The notes below the pieces were generated by a model that was given only the letters and a program-made list of their open reading frames with translations, did not search any database and was not told the origin of the DNA. 64,000 bases of DNA, from positions 1 through 64,000 of the forward strand of contig JBBHKE010002049.1 in NCBI GenBank assembly GCA_037447655.1, read 5' to 3'. Each line of letters opens with the position of its first letter. The stretch's first letter is position 1. This document shows, piece after piece, positions 46,535 through 59,147 of this stretch. Origin of the DNA: Zygnema cylindricum (Eukaryota > Streptophyta > Zygnematophyceae > Zygnematales > Zygnemataceae). A program made the translations under genes and the position numbers.

Positions 46535-47601
46535 TGTAGAAATTAATGGTCCTTTTAAAGTATTTTCTTGGTCTAGATAGAAATATAGAAAGAAGCCGAG
46601 GCAGTCTACCTCAAACTTCTCTCTCCAACTCTCAAACTTGTCGCAGTCACTGAGAAATTGGAGAGGAAGTTAGAGCCATGGCTACCTAGGCTATCCAGAG
46701 GTTTACGGGATATAAATATTAGTGTATTTACCTTTAGGGGTTTATTTACTAAAAGGATACATGATGCCTCCAGGATCTGATCCCGGTACCTGCCAGATGG
46801 TATGCTACATGTAGCCGGTAGCCTTATCCGTTAAGTCTAGACCTAGTGTTACGTATTATACGGTTTGATATTTAGTTAAACATTAAAACGTAGGATTGTT
46901 CATTTAACTAAAACTATTTACGGAAGACATAGATCCATTAATGTAAAAGTACGGATTATAGTATGGATTAGAAACGAATGCCGGCATTTAATTGTTTAGC
47001 GAAACGAATAACGCGCATGTATTTATTACGGCTACGATTAAATGTGAATTTAATCGGACGGCCGGAATTAAACGTCGAGATCGCGGAAGAGGATTTCGGC
47101 GGTTTTCGGTCATCGCCACATCTGATGACACGTGGCGGAATGATATTAGACCGCGACATCTCCGAGGATTAAGGGAGCGAATCTGGATATACCACGTGTC
47201 GACATTTAGGCCATGTCGATCAATGTTTGTACAGAAAGTACACCGGCAACTGTACTTTTATGTATGGAAGTGTAATCTGATTGGCTCCGTACATGAGTAG
47301 ATAGAGTCTGTGTGAGAGATAGGACTTAGAAAAATTAGGAGATAGGACCCTCTCTCCCAGAGAGCTTCTATACAAAAGGTCAACTTTGACCCTCCATAAC
47401 TTACTGCTCACGGGAGCAAATTGAGAGATTCTTTTTGCTATCGACTCAGGGGAGTCTTCCCTTCACAAAAGTGAAGTTGGTCAGAGTTTTTGTCTGCCAG
47501 GGTGGCAGTTGTTCTTGCTGAAACACAAAGGGGTCAGGGTTATCCTAGAGGCTTCTTGGAAGCTATCCACTCTGAGGACTTATCGAGGTCTTAGAGTTTC
47601 A
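46535..47601 (+). repeat. 3' LTR of element B
   Basis: 1,067 bp, begins right after the polypurine tract and ends at the GATAC duplication. tRNA-like module on the minus strand at about 46765-46845. Confidence 0.93.
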
Positions 47602-47606
47602 GATAC

Positions 47607-48062
47607 AAGTTATGGGGACATCGTTAGTCGGAAGTCAACTACCGGATATATGTTGCGGATTCGAAATGGAACATGCTCTTGGAGCATCAAAATTCAAAAG
47701 GTTACTGCCCAATCAACGATGGAGGCAGCATACATGGCAGCAAGCGCAACAGTAAAGGAATTATTATGGGTGAAATCAATTCTACAAGAACTAGGATTTA
47801 TGGAAACAGGCCCACGGGTTGTTTTGTGTGATATTCAGGCAGCTATTTCATTTGCTTCCAATCCGCGTCATCACTTCAAGACGAAACTCATGGATAAAAG
47901 GCTTCATTTTGTTAGTGAAATAGTCATCTCAAAAAATTGCAATACGTATCAAATTCCAAAATGGTGGCAGACATGCTAACTAAAGTTTTACCTGCTCCAA
48001 AATTAGAGAACTGTATAGAAGCTTATGGTCTAAGTGACTAAGAGTCCAAAGTTTAGGGGGAG
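47607..48062 (+). pseudogene. Element C RNase H fragment, right half, and polypurine tract
   Basis: Continues the frame cut at 41140: SYGDIVSRKSTTGYML, QSTMEAAYMAASATVKELLW and SFASNPRHHFKTKLMDKRLH. A frameshift lies near 47940. It ends with the polypurine tract AGTTTAGGGGGAG just before the LTR. Clearly a different copia family from A and B. Confidence 0.85.
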
Positions 48063-48952
48063 TATTGTTTTTGGAAAACTATAGACTCTTAGTGAGGTAG
48101 CAGTAAGAGAGAGCGATGAGATAATTTCGTCGTTGGAGTAGCAATGACCAGCGACGAAGTACTATCACTTCTATTATATCAAACAGCGTCACAGTATTCC
48201 ACATGTCACACAAAGAAAGCGAAACACTAAAAGGTGTCCGAGGGAACTAAATTGAAACCTAAGTTATATCCTACGGTCGGAAATCAGCGCGGTTTTGACA
48301 GACAGACCACTTGAAGATTTCATTGTACGCGAGATTCGATTGTGGGCAGATTTGATTGTACGCGAGATTCGATTGTCGGCGTACAGACATTTTATTGGTG
48401 CAGGAGAAAGTCGGTGGATATATATCACTAGGTACATTCTTTCGCAATAATTAAAGTAGTACCGTTCAGTTTGACCACTTTAGGGACAAACAAGGGTTAT
48501 CCGCGACAGAGAATTGTATTTAGGAGGGGTTATCCGCGGAATTTTATTTAGGATTAATTGTACCAATCAGTAAAACCGGACAGTACGATAGTGTACCTAA
48601 AGTGATCCTAATAGTAGTTACTAAGTTAAGATAGGCGTATTTGTATAAATTAGGACTTATACGTTTTGAAAGACAACTTTTACAAGTACACTAAAGGAAA
48701 GTGACATTAAGAATGTCTTATTGTGTATGTCACTTTATGACTAACAAGAGTTTGTGTATGAAACTTTTGTTTGTATGTTGTGTTAAGTGTGAGCTCTAAG
48801 TGAGCTTTGTCGTAAGTCTAAGTGGCTCCTGTTGTGTTGAGTGTCAGCTGGTCAAAGAAGGCCATTTGTATTGTACTCTAGGGTTGTCTTTTGCTGAATG
48901 AGATTGGTGACTCTGCAACTTCAAGTAGTGTCCCTCTTGCTGCAGAGCACCA
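48063..48952 (+). mobile_element. LTR shared by elements C and F
   Basis: About 890 bp between the polypurine tract of C and the primer site of F. The start (TATTGTTTTTGG) is uncertain by about 3 bp. It contains a short direct repeat of GATTGTACGCGAGATTCGAT at about 48340-48385. It serves as 3' LTR for C and as 5' LTR for F, a head-to-tail arrangement with one LTR between two internal regions. Confidence 0.65.
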
Positions 48953-50104
48953 TGTTATGGGCCCACAGCCTAGAGTACCTAAGTTTGATGGAGACAACTA
49001 CTTATATTGGAAAGAAATCATAAAGGTCTACTTTGTCGAAAGAGAGCTCATGAATGTGGTGGACGGTTCTATTGCCAAGATGGATCCTACATGGAGGAAG
49101 CAGAATACAGTGTGTCTGTGCGCTCATACAGGCACTATCTTTGGAAATTAGAATGGCACACATTCCAATGGACAAGGTGAAAGAAATCTGGACATCTTTG
49201 GAAGAAATGTATCAATAGACCAATGTTCAACGACAAATGATAACTGCTACAAGCATTTTTGAGTGTAAGTACAATGGTGGTCGCATCTCAGCTTGTTGGT
49301 ATGGTCTTAGGAAGTTTTTTTTAGAGAATGCATGCTCAAGAGGTTTTTTTCCAGCTGCATTGCAAGCCATGTTGCTTATGAGAGGTTTGCCTGAGAAATA
49401 TAAAAGCGCCTCTGGTGCACTAAAGAAACTAGATCACTCATCAAGGAATCTGACAATGGCAATTTAGCTAGTGTTAGAAGAAGAATATCCTAATCTAGCA
49501 ATGAAAGGAAGTAAGACAGGGCAAGTATTAAACACTTAGTTTTAGAAAAGAAATCAATATCAGACAGGTTGATAAACTAACAACCAATGGGCATGTTTTT
49601 ATTGTTTCAACAAGGGTAATTTGGTACAAGAATGTGTAGTTCTGAAAAAGGACACCTTAACAAGAAATTTTCTAGAGGGGTGGAACAACAACCGGCACTC
49701 TTCAAACAGAGGACAACATTGTAAGCAACTAGAAAAGACATCTGCTTTTTCTGCAAAAAATGAGAATTTCCTAATGGAAGATGAAGACAAAAATGACAAA
49801 CAAATCAATTGTCAACAGTTTTCCAGCTGTGACAGGAAAGGAATTGTTTGCAATGACAAGTGCAATATTCAGATCAAATGAGAACACCTGGATTATGGAC
49901 GGGAGCATCAACTCACATGTGCGGCGACAAGGAGCCATTCGAAAATCTTGAGCCCATCTCACCACAAAATATCTACCATGCAATATGTAGTGGCAAGCTC
50001 GAGAAAAACCAAGAAGTTACTTTGGCACATGGGGACATACCCTTAGACGTCACCCATGAAGATTTTATTAGCGTGAAGCACTCGAGAATTGTGTATACAT
50101 AATA
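48953..50104 (+). pseudogene. Element F gag and protease remnant
   Basis: Primer site GTTATGGGCCCACAG at 48955, with the gag start MGPQPRVPKFDGDNYLYWKE at 48958. Frameshifts and stops follow, but gag parts are readable (LLMRGLPEKYKSASGALKKL, ACFYCFNKGNLVQEC as a decayed zinc knuckle at about 49590). The protease remnant is WTGASTHMCGDKEPFENL at about 49895-49950. Integrase and RT are absent: the element is truncated here. Confidence 0.8.
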
Positions 50105-50574
50105 CCAAATAGAGAAAGAATACTTCTAAATCGTTCAATAGCGCCCATCAGACGGTCCCTATACTTAAGTGAAACTGTATGAATAACCATAAATGATCAT
50201 TCGGAACCCCAAGTAGTTAAGTTTACTTTGGTGAAACTGTATGAATTACCATAAATGATCATTCGGAACCCCAAGTAGTTCAGTTTACTTTGAACCAAGA
50301 AGCTTCACAACCCATTGTTTTTAGAGTTAATAAAAATAATTCGTGCACTCTTTTTTTGCCTAAAATCATATAATAGTGTTAACAAAGCTATTTAAGGACG
50401 TGGACCACAATCGACCGCGTCTCCTTGCACTAAATTAATAGTACACATTCTAATATCGTTTTAACAATGATAAATCTTTCACGCTAATGGCGCGTGGTTA
50501 TAGTGTTACTCGCATTTTAATGGTTCACTCTATAAGCGAGGACAAAATATTCACTTCAAAATAGATATCAAAAC
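50105..50574. repeat. 62-bp tandem duplication and dispersed repeat
   Basis: 50169-50230 and 50231-50292 are near-identical 62-bp copies starting GTGAAACTGTATGAA. From about 50340 to 50490 the sequence, reversed, matches 2090-2270 in the TEB intron (shared GTGCAAGGAGACG and TAAATAG stretches). Confidence 0.75.
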
Positions 50575-50786
50575 ACGACACCGTGTATCACTATTAGCGT
50601 TAATACATATAACATCTTTTCTCCGTGCACACTTGTCCGATTTTCACATGGAGAGAGCCAATCTAAAGGTGAGAATCTTGGCTTTCAATCGCAACCGTCA
50701 GATCCATAATCCGACAGTCGTGTACGGAGAAAATATGTTTTAAGTGGCAAAAAAAATATTAACACTAATAGTGATGAACATTGTAC
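50575..50786. mobile_element. MITE-like inverted-repeat element, family 1
   Basis: About 212 bp, copy of the element at 18641-18857. Ends ACACCGTGTATCACTATTAG and, reversed, GTACAATGTTCATCACTATT, with CATCTTTTCTCCGT inside the inverted repeats. Confidence 0.8.
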
Positions 50787-50819
50787 ATTTGTTAAAAGAT
50801 GCACAATTGACGTAAGATG

Positions 50820-51989
50820 TGTTGAAATTTATGTATTTTCTAGGTCTGTAATGGAAAAATAAAAAGAGTATGTCAACAAAAACAGCATGCTTCTCACTCC
50901 ACTCTCCAGTCCCTATACTTGTTGCAGTCACTGAAGACCGGAGAGAGAGCTAGAGCCATGGCTGCCTATGCTATCCTAGGAGAGAGAAAATAGGCAAATA
51001 TTAGTCTCTATCAAAAAGATGGTTGTCGCAACCAGGAATTGATCCAGGTATCTACCTACCGTCCGGTAGCCGTTAGTTTTATTTTATAACCTAGGACCTA
51101 TGCTGAATTATATAGGGTACGATAGATATTTAAATGTGTACGCGCCGAATATTCCATTTAACTGCTAGAACAGAATTTTAAAGCAAAGAACCCACTAGAG
51201 TTGAATCTTAAAGCATAGAACCCACTGTACTTTATATACCGTACGAAATGAATGATACTCACATTTATTTCGACGGTCCGTATCAAAAGCCGACCTTAAT
51301 CGACAGCCATGGTGCGAGCCAAGATTCTGGAATGGCCGCCTTGGCGGTTTTCGGACGCCCCCACTCCAGACGACATGTGGCAACATCTTACGGGTTTGCG
51401 GAATCTTCAGAGCGCACGATAACAAATCTGGATGTGACATATGTCACCGATATGGCCATGCCGTACAAAAACTGTACAAAAAGTTCTTCGACACCTGTAC
51501 TTTTATGTACGCTACAGTCCTATGTTTGGCGCCATACTTCAGTAGTATACGGTTTAGAGAGGGGTTTAGGACTTAGAGAAATAGTAAGTAGCCGCCTCTC
51601 TCCGAGAGTGCTTTTATATTTATAGGCCATCTTTGGCCAACCATAACTATCAACTCAATTGACCATTTTCAGTGATTCTTTTTGCTGCGGACTTATGGAA
51701 GTCCAAGCTACACATGGATGTAGTCGGTCAGAGTCTTTGCTTACTAGGGTGGTGATATTTCTAATGGAAATTCAAAGTGGGGGAATGTATCCAAATACTC
51801 ATATTCTAACTTTGCATTCTGTGGGGGAACTGAGCACACAGAAAGCCTTCTTTCACGAGGGTGAAGCTGTAGGGTGTCAGTCATTTGGGTTTATATCAAC
51901 TTGGAGTTGGCACTATCTAGATAAGCTTCTTTGGATCTGCGTCTTTGGATCTGCGATTTCTGTGGGGGAATGGACCCCATAGAGTTTGA
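50820..51989 (+). mobile_element. Solo LTR of the copia family (close to element D)
   Basis: 1,170 bp, TGTTGAAATTTATGTATTTT start, perfect 5-bp duplication AGATG (50815-50819, 51990-51994). The end reads GAGTTTGA instead of GAGTTTCA. It has the landmarks GCCATGGCTGCC and the minus-strand tRNA-like module (about 51025-51095). Confidence 0.9.
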
Positions 51990-51994
51990 AGATG

Positions 51995-54251
51995 TGCGAA
52001 GATGAGACTAATTGAAACAAAAGATAAATCTCAAGAAGGGGGAGGAGACAAAGTGGAATAAATTCGTGTCGAGGAGGTCCGGTTATATTGTGCCGAACCT
52101 TGTTTTGTGGAGAATCTTGATTTTTAACATATTTTGGTTTTCAACCATTATTTTGAATTGTAGAGAAAAGTGAAACTGAATCTGATTTGGTTTTAATAAT
52201 AAAAATAGTTCTGAAGCGTGTAAAGTCGTCCATAAAGATGACGAAGTAAAAGGCACCACTAAGGTGTTGCGAGCTGTTTTTTCGTGGATATGTTTCTATG
52301 TACTTCTATATGTATTTTACGTTGTAGAATATCTATGGTGAGAGAATGAACTCAAATAGCCATGTGGTTGAGTTGATAATCTTTGTTGGTCAAATTTGAT
52401 GCGTTATTCTACGACAACATTTTCTTACTTTTCAAACTTCTTACATTGACATGTGCCTATTTTCTGATATACTACCTCTTTTGTACTTTTGAGTAATTAT
52501 ATGGCAGTACTCTTGAAGGAAAGGGTATGGTGGACAAGAGAGAGGAGAATATTACCAAGAACATTACGCAAGCAAAGAAAAAGATAAAAGTGAATGAGCA
52601 GAATACAAAGAGAAGCAAAGGAGGAAAAAAAAAATTCTCAACATATTCGGTGAATTCAATGTAAACATGACCAGTTCGAGTACTAAGGGATTTCCTTGGT
52701 CTTTATGGCTGGGAATCAAATCTAAGCGGGCTTTTCAGTGGCGTCTCACTCAATTTCACGTCTTCGACGCCTTTATAAGACACTTACTCTGTACGTCTAC
52801 GAAATAATGAGCAGTTTTAGTACTGACTGACACATTTCGTACATGAACAACAAAGGTACATTAAACGACTTAAAACACAAGTAAAAGTGAGCTTCAACGA
52901 GTACAAGTTGTAGAACCATTGAATTTTTGTCAGATTTTGATGTCACAGTCATTTTATTCGACTTTCATTTGTGTTAATTGTAATTGAAATAACGAAATGT
53001 TTCTTTAAATCAATTGGCCAACTCATACGGCCAAATATAATCTTCAGGTATAGCGATGCATAAAGAAAGTTCATCTTTGATGGAGCTTTTCTATATTATT
53101 AATATGATTTTCGGCATTTTCTGCAAGAGTACAATCATACCGTGGAGTGAAGGGCACAAACAGATGTTTAAGGAAAAGGTGTAGAAAATAAGTATACTTA
53201 CTACTTCCATCTCTGCATGAGAAGTGTGGTTTTTTCTTTCGGAATTTATGTGCAACCTGCAAAATAACCTTTTTTTTTTGTCGAAATAAGTTGTCCTTTA
53301 GACATGTTTTTTCTTGGGTGCCTCTTAATGCACAGTTCACGAGAGATTTTATAGTGTTATTTTTTTTCTTCATCTATTTTAATATCTAGAATAAGTTGTA
53401 TGAATGAGAATACACCACATTAATTTTAATTAAAATCAGATTACAGAAGTTTAAGATAAGATTCGAGTTCCGTTAAATTAAATTAATTGAATGCAGATGA
53501 GATTAAAAAAAAAAGCTTGTGGATGTTGGAAAATGGAAAATTGGGAATTGGAACCTGATCACAAGAGATAGGAAATTGAACATGTTGCGCCCATATACCT
53601 CAACCTGCTCAACCTATTTGCTTCAATTCCTTCATTACGAAAAAGGGGATAGGAGTTCAACAACCCACGAACATGAACGAAATTTACTGTTAAAGCCTAT
53701 AATAAAACATTATACCAAAAGAAGTAAGTCCCACCTCACTTATTTTGGTACAAAGTTGTATTACTTGCAAAATAAGCAACCAAACAAAAATTGCACACAT
53801 AGTGGAGCCAAGAAACCACCAACCAGGAAAGAAACAACACGGCTATTGCTTTTAAAGAAAAAAAGTATCAGTATAAATGTGGAATTTAAAGGTACAACTC
53901 TAGTTTATGGAAAGTGACGTGGCGGAGGTAGACTCCCTTTCTTCAGTTTACCAACTTCCCTGATGTCGTACTTCAATTAAAATTTCTCAATTAGAAATTC
54001 TAAAAAAAAAGGCATTCTGGTGGAAGGAAGACAACAAGACACGTCTCTACCTAGCTAGCTCCATCACTCACCTAGCTTTCAACTACCATTAATTTCAGAC
54101 CTTCAAAAAAAACAAGATGTTTTTCTTTTTACCAAACAAAAATTAATTATCACACGTAATTGCTAACTACAACCTAAGAATTCCTACAATTTCAAATGAT
54201 TTTAAAGGACACAATGTCAACTTCAGAAGAAATTTAACTTATTTCCTTTTC
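51995..54251. other. Intergenic region, no gene recognised
   Basis: AT-rich. Open frames at 53071-53373 (minus) and 53519-53917 (plus) show no known domain and no splice-supported extension. The last few hundred bases are the 3' flank of the root-cap gene. No repeats of the families above were seen. Confidence 0.4.
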
Positions 54252-56638
54252 TTAAAATGTTCCAATTTCATCCTTGGAAACCTCCCCAACATAAGCTGAA
54301 AACTTGAACTCTGTGGATAACACATTCTTCACCATATAATCCTCCATTTTCCCATCCAAAAATCCCTTTCCACTCTCTCCATCCGCAATAATGGGCTTCA
54401 AAGTGGATGTCGTAATCTCGGAGAACTCTTCCGCCCTCTTCTCGTGACTTTCGAGGTAAGTTTGTCCCAAAACTCCATGGATAAAGGGGGTCCTCTGCAA
54501 AAGAATGAACAAAAAAAACAAACATTGTAAGTCATCCACTCTGATTAAGCTTTCCACACTCACTTCATCATTTTTTCTGCAATTTCCAAACCCGAAATTA
54601 AACCTCCCAAACTAGACAAACACCAACAACTTCGAAAGAAGACCAGAAAATATGAAAACTTACTCAATCACAAATCCAAAATCATAACCGAGAGATGAAA
54701 TTCTTACCTCAAGGACGTTAAAGGCCACACTAATATGGACGTAAACTTCCTCAGGTGTTTGCAACAGAGGATTGGCCACACGCAGACGCATATCCATATT
54801 CAAAAGACCCGCAATTTCGACCGAATAAAAGTCAACATCGTATTCTCCCTCCTTCTCATATCCCTCAAGACCAAAAGTCAACCCTCCCGCCAGCTCGGCC
54901 TCCTCTCCCACCGCCATTCTTGGCAAAACCTCTCCATCCAGTTCCGCCTTCTCCAGAAATCCCTCTCCTCTGCTTAACTCTCCCCCAGCTCTCGCTACAA
55001 GACGAAGCTTGTGCTCAACTCCCTCAAAAGTCCACACTATTCCCAACTGACGGATCCATGTGCGGATCGCTTTTCCGTTGTGAAGAGCGGAACCGGATTC
55101 CGTTCGAGTGTCGTAATACCCAACCATATACATGTTAATTTGGATGTTTTTGTCGGAAATAAGAGCGAAACTCTTGTCAGGAATTCCATTAAAGTCATAT
55201 TTTGTGCCGTGGGCTCCGGTCAAATGGGGGTCGTTGAGGCAATCGGGAATTTGGCATTTAGCGCCGACGGCACTGATTTCATAGCCCCCATTTTCACCCA
55301 CATAAACTGGCTTCGAAAAAGGTCCATAAAGGAAACAAAGGCCTTGTTCACATTTTCCACAGCCACTGGAAAAACCCCAAAACCCAGACACCGCGATGAA
55401 AAGTGTTAAATCGATAAAATACGAAGAGAAAAAAAATCATGCAAGGAATTTCGTTTGATGAAAGACTAAATACGGAAGTTTTGAGGATGGCAAGGGCACA
55501 GATGGGGAAGCAAAGCAAATGTAAATTACTCGTTAGGAAAGATAATGGATAAATAAAATCAGTTACATTTCATGTTTAAAAAAAAAAAAAAAGTAGAAAC
55601 TGACAGTATCAAACAGAGTACATTTGAGTAAATTTATCTCAAATAGAGGAAGCTGAAGAAATCCAAAAACTGATGAGCATTACAATCATGGCAACACTTC
55701 TGAAAAACATGAGTAAAAAAATAAATAAAAAGCAGTATAAAATGAGAAAAAATCCATTGTGCGAGGGGTCCAATTGTCCTTACACTTTGACGAATTGGTA
55801 GTATTTGCATTTGAAGTAGTATTTGCAAAGAAAGCAACATCCCGCGGCTCCTCCGGTCGACTCCACCACTTCAATATTGGAGCTGGCCTTCACTCTGCCC
55901 GCCTTCGTGACGGACTTGGGAACGACTTTGGAGTCGTAGGTAGACTGTTTGTACCCATATTCGCCCTTCACGAGAGGAATCTGCAAAACCCAATTAAAAA
56001 AAAAATGTTTTAGGAACAAATTAGAGTCAAGTAGATTGTTTATTCTCCCTTTACAAGAGGAATCTAGGAATCCCAATTGGGAAAAAAGGAAAAATATGAG
56101 AGAGTTTTGTACGTTTGGTTGTTTAAGACGGATTTTACTTCTTTTCAAAAATGTTTTTTTGTTCTTGAGGTTTGGGCAGTAGTCATAAAAAAATTATCCC
56201 AGAAACAATTTAGAAATTTAGCAATTCGTTTTTTTACGTACATTTTTGTCACAATTTCTCCAAATATTATCCGATCCGCTATCTCCAAACAAACACATTT
56301 TTTCAATTCAAATCATAGACCAAATGATAACAAAAAAAATAAACTTTTCTTTTTTTGAACCTACCCAAACCCAATTCTGACCCGAAAGACAAAAAAATCA
56401 TCTTCCCAGAATTACTACTTTCATATTTTATTTAAGGAAAAATTCCCACCTTGAAATAAGATTTAATTCCTCCATTTCTGCAACTCCCCGTATCGCAACT
56501 CAAATTTTTGTCCAAATCGGGTCCTGAGCTTTTGAAAAGAGTCACTTTCCCTGCCACATCCACCTCCTCCCAAGCATCCACACTAATTATGGTGCCGGCC
56601 ACCACCACTGCCATAACGGCCCAAAGAGTCGAAATCAT
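54252..56638 (-). CDS. Secreted root-cap family protein (4 exons, complete)
   Basis: Exons 56450-56638, 55784-55980, 54708-55365 and 54252-54494, all phases joining, give 428 residues. The N terminus MISTLWAVMAVVVAGTIISV ends in DA, a good signal peptide cut before WEEVD. A Cys-rich stretch (CCFLCKYYFKCKYY, CGKCEQGLC) precedes the root-cap/VWD-like core: CLNDPHLTGAHGTKYDFNG, KSFALISDKNIQINMYMVGY and, in exon 4, FIHGVLGQTY. These motifs mark the plant root-cap family (Pfam Root_cap), secreted proteins of unknown biochemical role found across land plants. No transmembrane segment beyond the signal peptide. Splice sites are canonical; the exon 2-3 join splits a Val codon. A TATA box lies very close upstream. 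Confidence 0.88.
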
Positions 56639-56664
56639 CTTCGACCTTAAAATAAATTTTGAGT

Positions 56665-56673
56665 CTTTATATA
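56665..56673 (-). promoter_or_regulatory. TATA box of the root-cap gene
   Basis: TATATAAAG on the minus strand, only 26 bp before the first ATG (56638). Transcription would normally begin about 30 bp downstream, at or just past that ATG. The in-frame ATG eight codons later (56614) may therefore be the working start; it would leave MAVVVAGTIISVDA as signal sequence. CT-rich sequence (GA on plus, 56678-56800) lies upstream. Confidence 0.5.
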
Positions 56674-56679
56674 GAACTG

Positions 56680-57080
56680 GAGGGGGAAGAGAGGGAGGGA
56701 CAAAAGGGAGAGGGAGAGGGAGAGGGAGAGAGAAGGCAGATTGATGGAGAGAGAAGGCAGATTGATGGAGAGGAAGTAAGAGACGGATGAGAATAATTTT
56801 AGGAATTGAGAGATTTAAAGGGAGAGAGGATTTGTCGAACGGAAATTAGTTTCCAGCGATACGTGTCACTCTGTGACAGTTCAGATGAGGAAAACAGACG
56901 TCGGAGGTTCGAAAGGCCTCTTTTGTCGTTTTCCCGGGAATAGACAATTGAGTGAAACTCTACAGAAAACGAATTTTACCGTTTCAATAGTCTGCAGATT
57001 ATTGTGCCGTAGACAGGACCGTACAGGTAGCTGATTTTAAAATCGGCGGTTTGGCAAGTTCAAACTTCACTTGTCATATA
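56680..57080. other. Upstream region of the root-cap gene
   Basis: GGGAGA-rich purine tract to about 56830 with a short direct repeat (AGAGAAGGCAGATTGATGG twice at 56730-56768), then unique sequence. Probably the promoter region. No specific binding sites claimed. Confidence 0.35.
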
Positions 57081-57082
57081 CC

Positions 57083-57580
57083 GTAGTTCAAAAGTAAGGT
57101 GAAAGTAGGCCCATACAATATGCCTATTGTATGCAAAACATACAATATGACCTTAAGACCCATATTGTATGGGTCGCAAAATGAAAAAAAATAGTAACAG
57201 GGTTGAGTTGCACATCGATCGATAGAGAATTAAACGTCATGTCTAAATTTTGAAAAACATTGGACAAAAAAATATTTTTCTGTGAGTTTTTAGGTATTTT
57301 TTATTTAAACCGTCAGATTTGGACGATCGGACGGTCGCTGATCAAATTAGCGATTTACGAAGATCACATGAAAAACCCATAACACAACTTACGACAAAGG
57401 CGCCTACAAAAGGCCTACAATAGAAACGCCTATTTTTAAACTATGTCATATACTGATATACTAATCACTTGTCATATACGAATCGTACGAAATCAGGATG
57501 TTATTATTTCGTACCGTAGAGATCGAACGGCGGAGATGACTCTAAAAGCAGCAGTTAAGTAAATCGTTTTGCTTATGTAG
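57083..57580. repeat. Duplicated repeat block, copy 1
   Basis: Its last 380 bp (57201-57580) are identical to 59265-59644, while the first 115 bp are only about 80-85 percent alike. It starts TAGTTCAAAAGTA; near 57446 the reversed form TTTTTAAACTATG occurs, so the left 360 bp look like a short inverted-repeat element. Confidence 0.9.
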
Positions 57581-58020
57581 ACCCAAATTAGCATAATGCC
57601 GAAATTAGAATACACCTTTTAAAAAAAAAATCAAATTCTTAATTAGCATCAATTACGGTAAATTTTCTTCAACACTATTTAAACTTTGACACTAATAACG
57701 ATTCGCGGAGTAGCATTCTCAGTTTGCGATTGACCATCTTAAATTGAAAATCGGACAAAAATGTACGGATAAAAAATGCTTTCAAGTGGCAAAAATATTA
57801 TTAGCACTAAGGGTGCGTCTCCATGTGCCAAAGTAAGGGTTTTTCTCTGTTGTTTTCATGTGGTACTTAGAGCCATACCGCGTAAGTTTCAATCGTACAA
57901 AAAAATAGAAAAAGTAAAAAGTACATTTTGCGTCATCGTCAAATTTAGGATGTACACCGTGAATCATTATTAGCGTTGAGAAATTATTAGTGTTAAAAAA
58001 TAATTAGCATTATTAACACT
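57581..58020. repeat. Degenerate inverted-repeat/TIR element remnants
   Basis: Contains motif copies CACTAATAACGATTCGCGG (57692) and GTACACCGTGAATCATTATT (57952) from the MITE tip family. Between them (57785-57960) is sequence homologous, in reverse, to the right end of the element at 61254-62034. Confidence 0.6.
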
Positions 58021-58507
58021 AGTTACGATTTTCATTTTTTTTGAAAAAAATGTTTAATACTAATTGATAATTAATTCTAATTTTGGTACAACAGATCTGC
58101 CATCAGGATCTTCACATTAAAATAAGTTAAAGTACAAAATGTGACAAATCATACACTATCGCGTCCTTTGACTCTAATTTTTTCATAACTCTAATTTGGG
58201 TGTTCGCACGAATAATTTTTACGCCACACATATCTTTACACTATAATAGGTACGATCTTATTATGTCTCTTATTCTAAGCATAGTTTTACATGCGATCGC
58301 AATAATTTAAATCCATGTTTTGTACTTTTTTACATAAAAAAGTGTCGTTTTTTACGGACTGACACGTCCGTACACAACACTATTCAAAAATATCATAAAT
58401 TATAATCATGAACGCTAATTCTCTAGAACCGTAAATAACATAAAGGAAAATGTAGTATTATCAATTATATTTCGGGTTTTGAAATCAAAATTTGGGGGCG
58501 CCGATAT
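58021..58507. other. Intergenic, nothing recognised
   Basis: AT-rich sequence without coding signs. A small palindrome ACGGACTGACACGTCCGT lies at about 58357. Confidence 0.3.
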
Positions 58508-58576
58508 AGAGTTCATAACGCAAATAACGATTCGCAGTGTACTACACCGCGAATCGTAATTAGAGTTATGAACTCT
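58508..58576. repeat. 69-bp near-perfect palindrome
   Basis: Two arms of about 34 bp (AGAGTTCATAACGCAAATAA to its reversed partner) meet almost without a spacer. It looks like two MITE ends joined after loss of the middle. Confidence 0.8.
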
Positions 58577-59147
58577 AGTTCCATCACCCTAAATTTTGAC
58601 TCTATCACGTTAAATATGGTACATAATTATAAACTATTCGTTACACTATTTAAGGGACATTTGAATTAGCGTTTATAATTCTAATATAGGCTCATTTTAA
58701 ATAGTGTGGAGTAAGGACGATCTTTGACCGTCCAAATTTGTACTTTTATACGTAAAAAGGTACAAAAAATGATTAAATAGAATCGCGCTTGCATGTGAAA
58801 TTGCGCGCGCCGAAAAGACTACATTACATCGAAAAGAACACGTTCGCATAGCTCCGTCCATCGACAACATTGTCATCCGTGTGAACATTTTCATAAATTT
58901 ACATGTGAAAAGTTTATAGTTCAACGGCAACAATATGAGTTTGCCTTAATTTTCATAAAAACTTTGTAACTGTTGTGCGACATTTCTCGTATTCAGTTAA
59001 AATAGAGAACTTCGTACCAATATCATTAAAAATGTATTATAATATAGGATCTGGCCTGTTTTAGTGTAAATAATAATTTAAAAAAACTAAACTTACCAAA
59101 ATGACCCTTAAAAGGAGTAAATTTTAACTGTAATATGGGTTTTTAAC
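58577..59147. other. Intergenic, nothing recognised
   Basis: AT-rich sequence with no open frame of interest and no repeat match noticed. Confidence 0.3.

Larger units (their letters stand above)
41141..47601 (+). mobile_element. Copia retrotransposon B, full length but defective
   Basis: 6,461 bp: 5' LTR 41141-42194, 3' LTR 46535-47601, perfect 5-bp duplication GATAC (41136-41140, 47602-47606), polypurine tract AAAATAAAGGGAG. Same family as A. The primer site at 42195-42209 has one change, ATG to ATA, which removes the gag start inside it. Pol is nearly complete with scattered stops. It is inserted within the RNase H region of element C. Confidence 0.95.
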
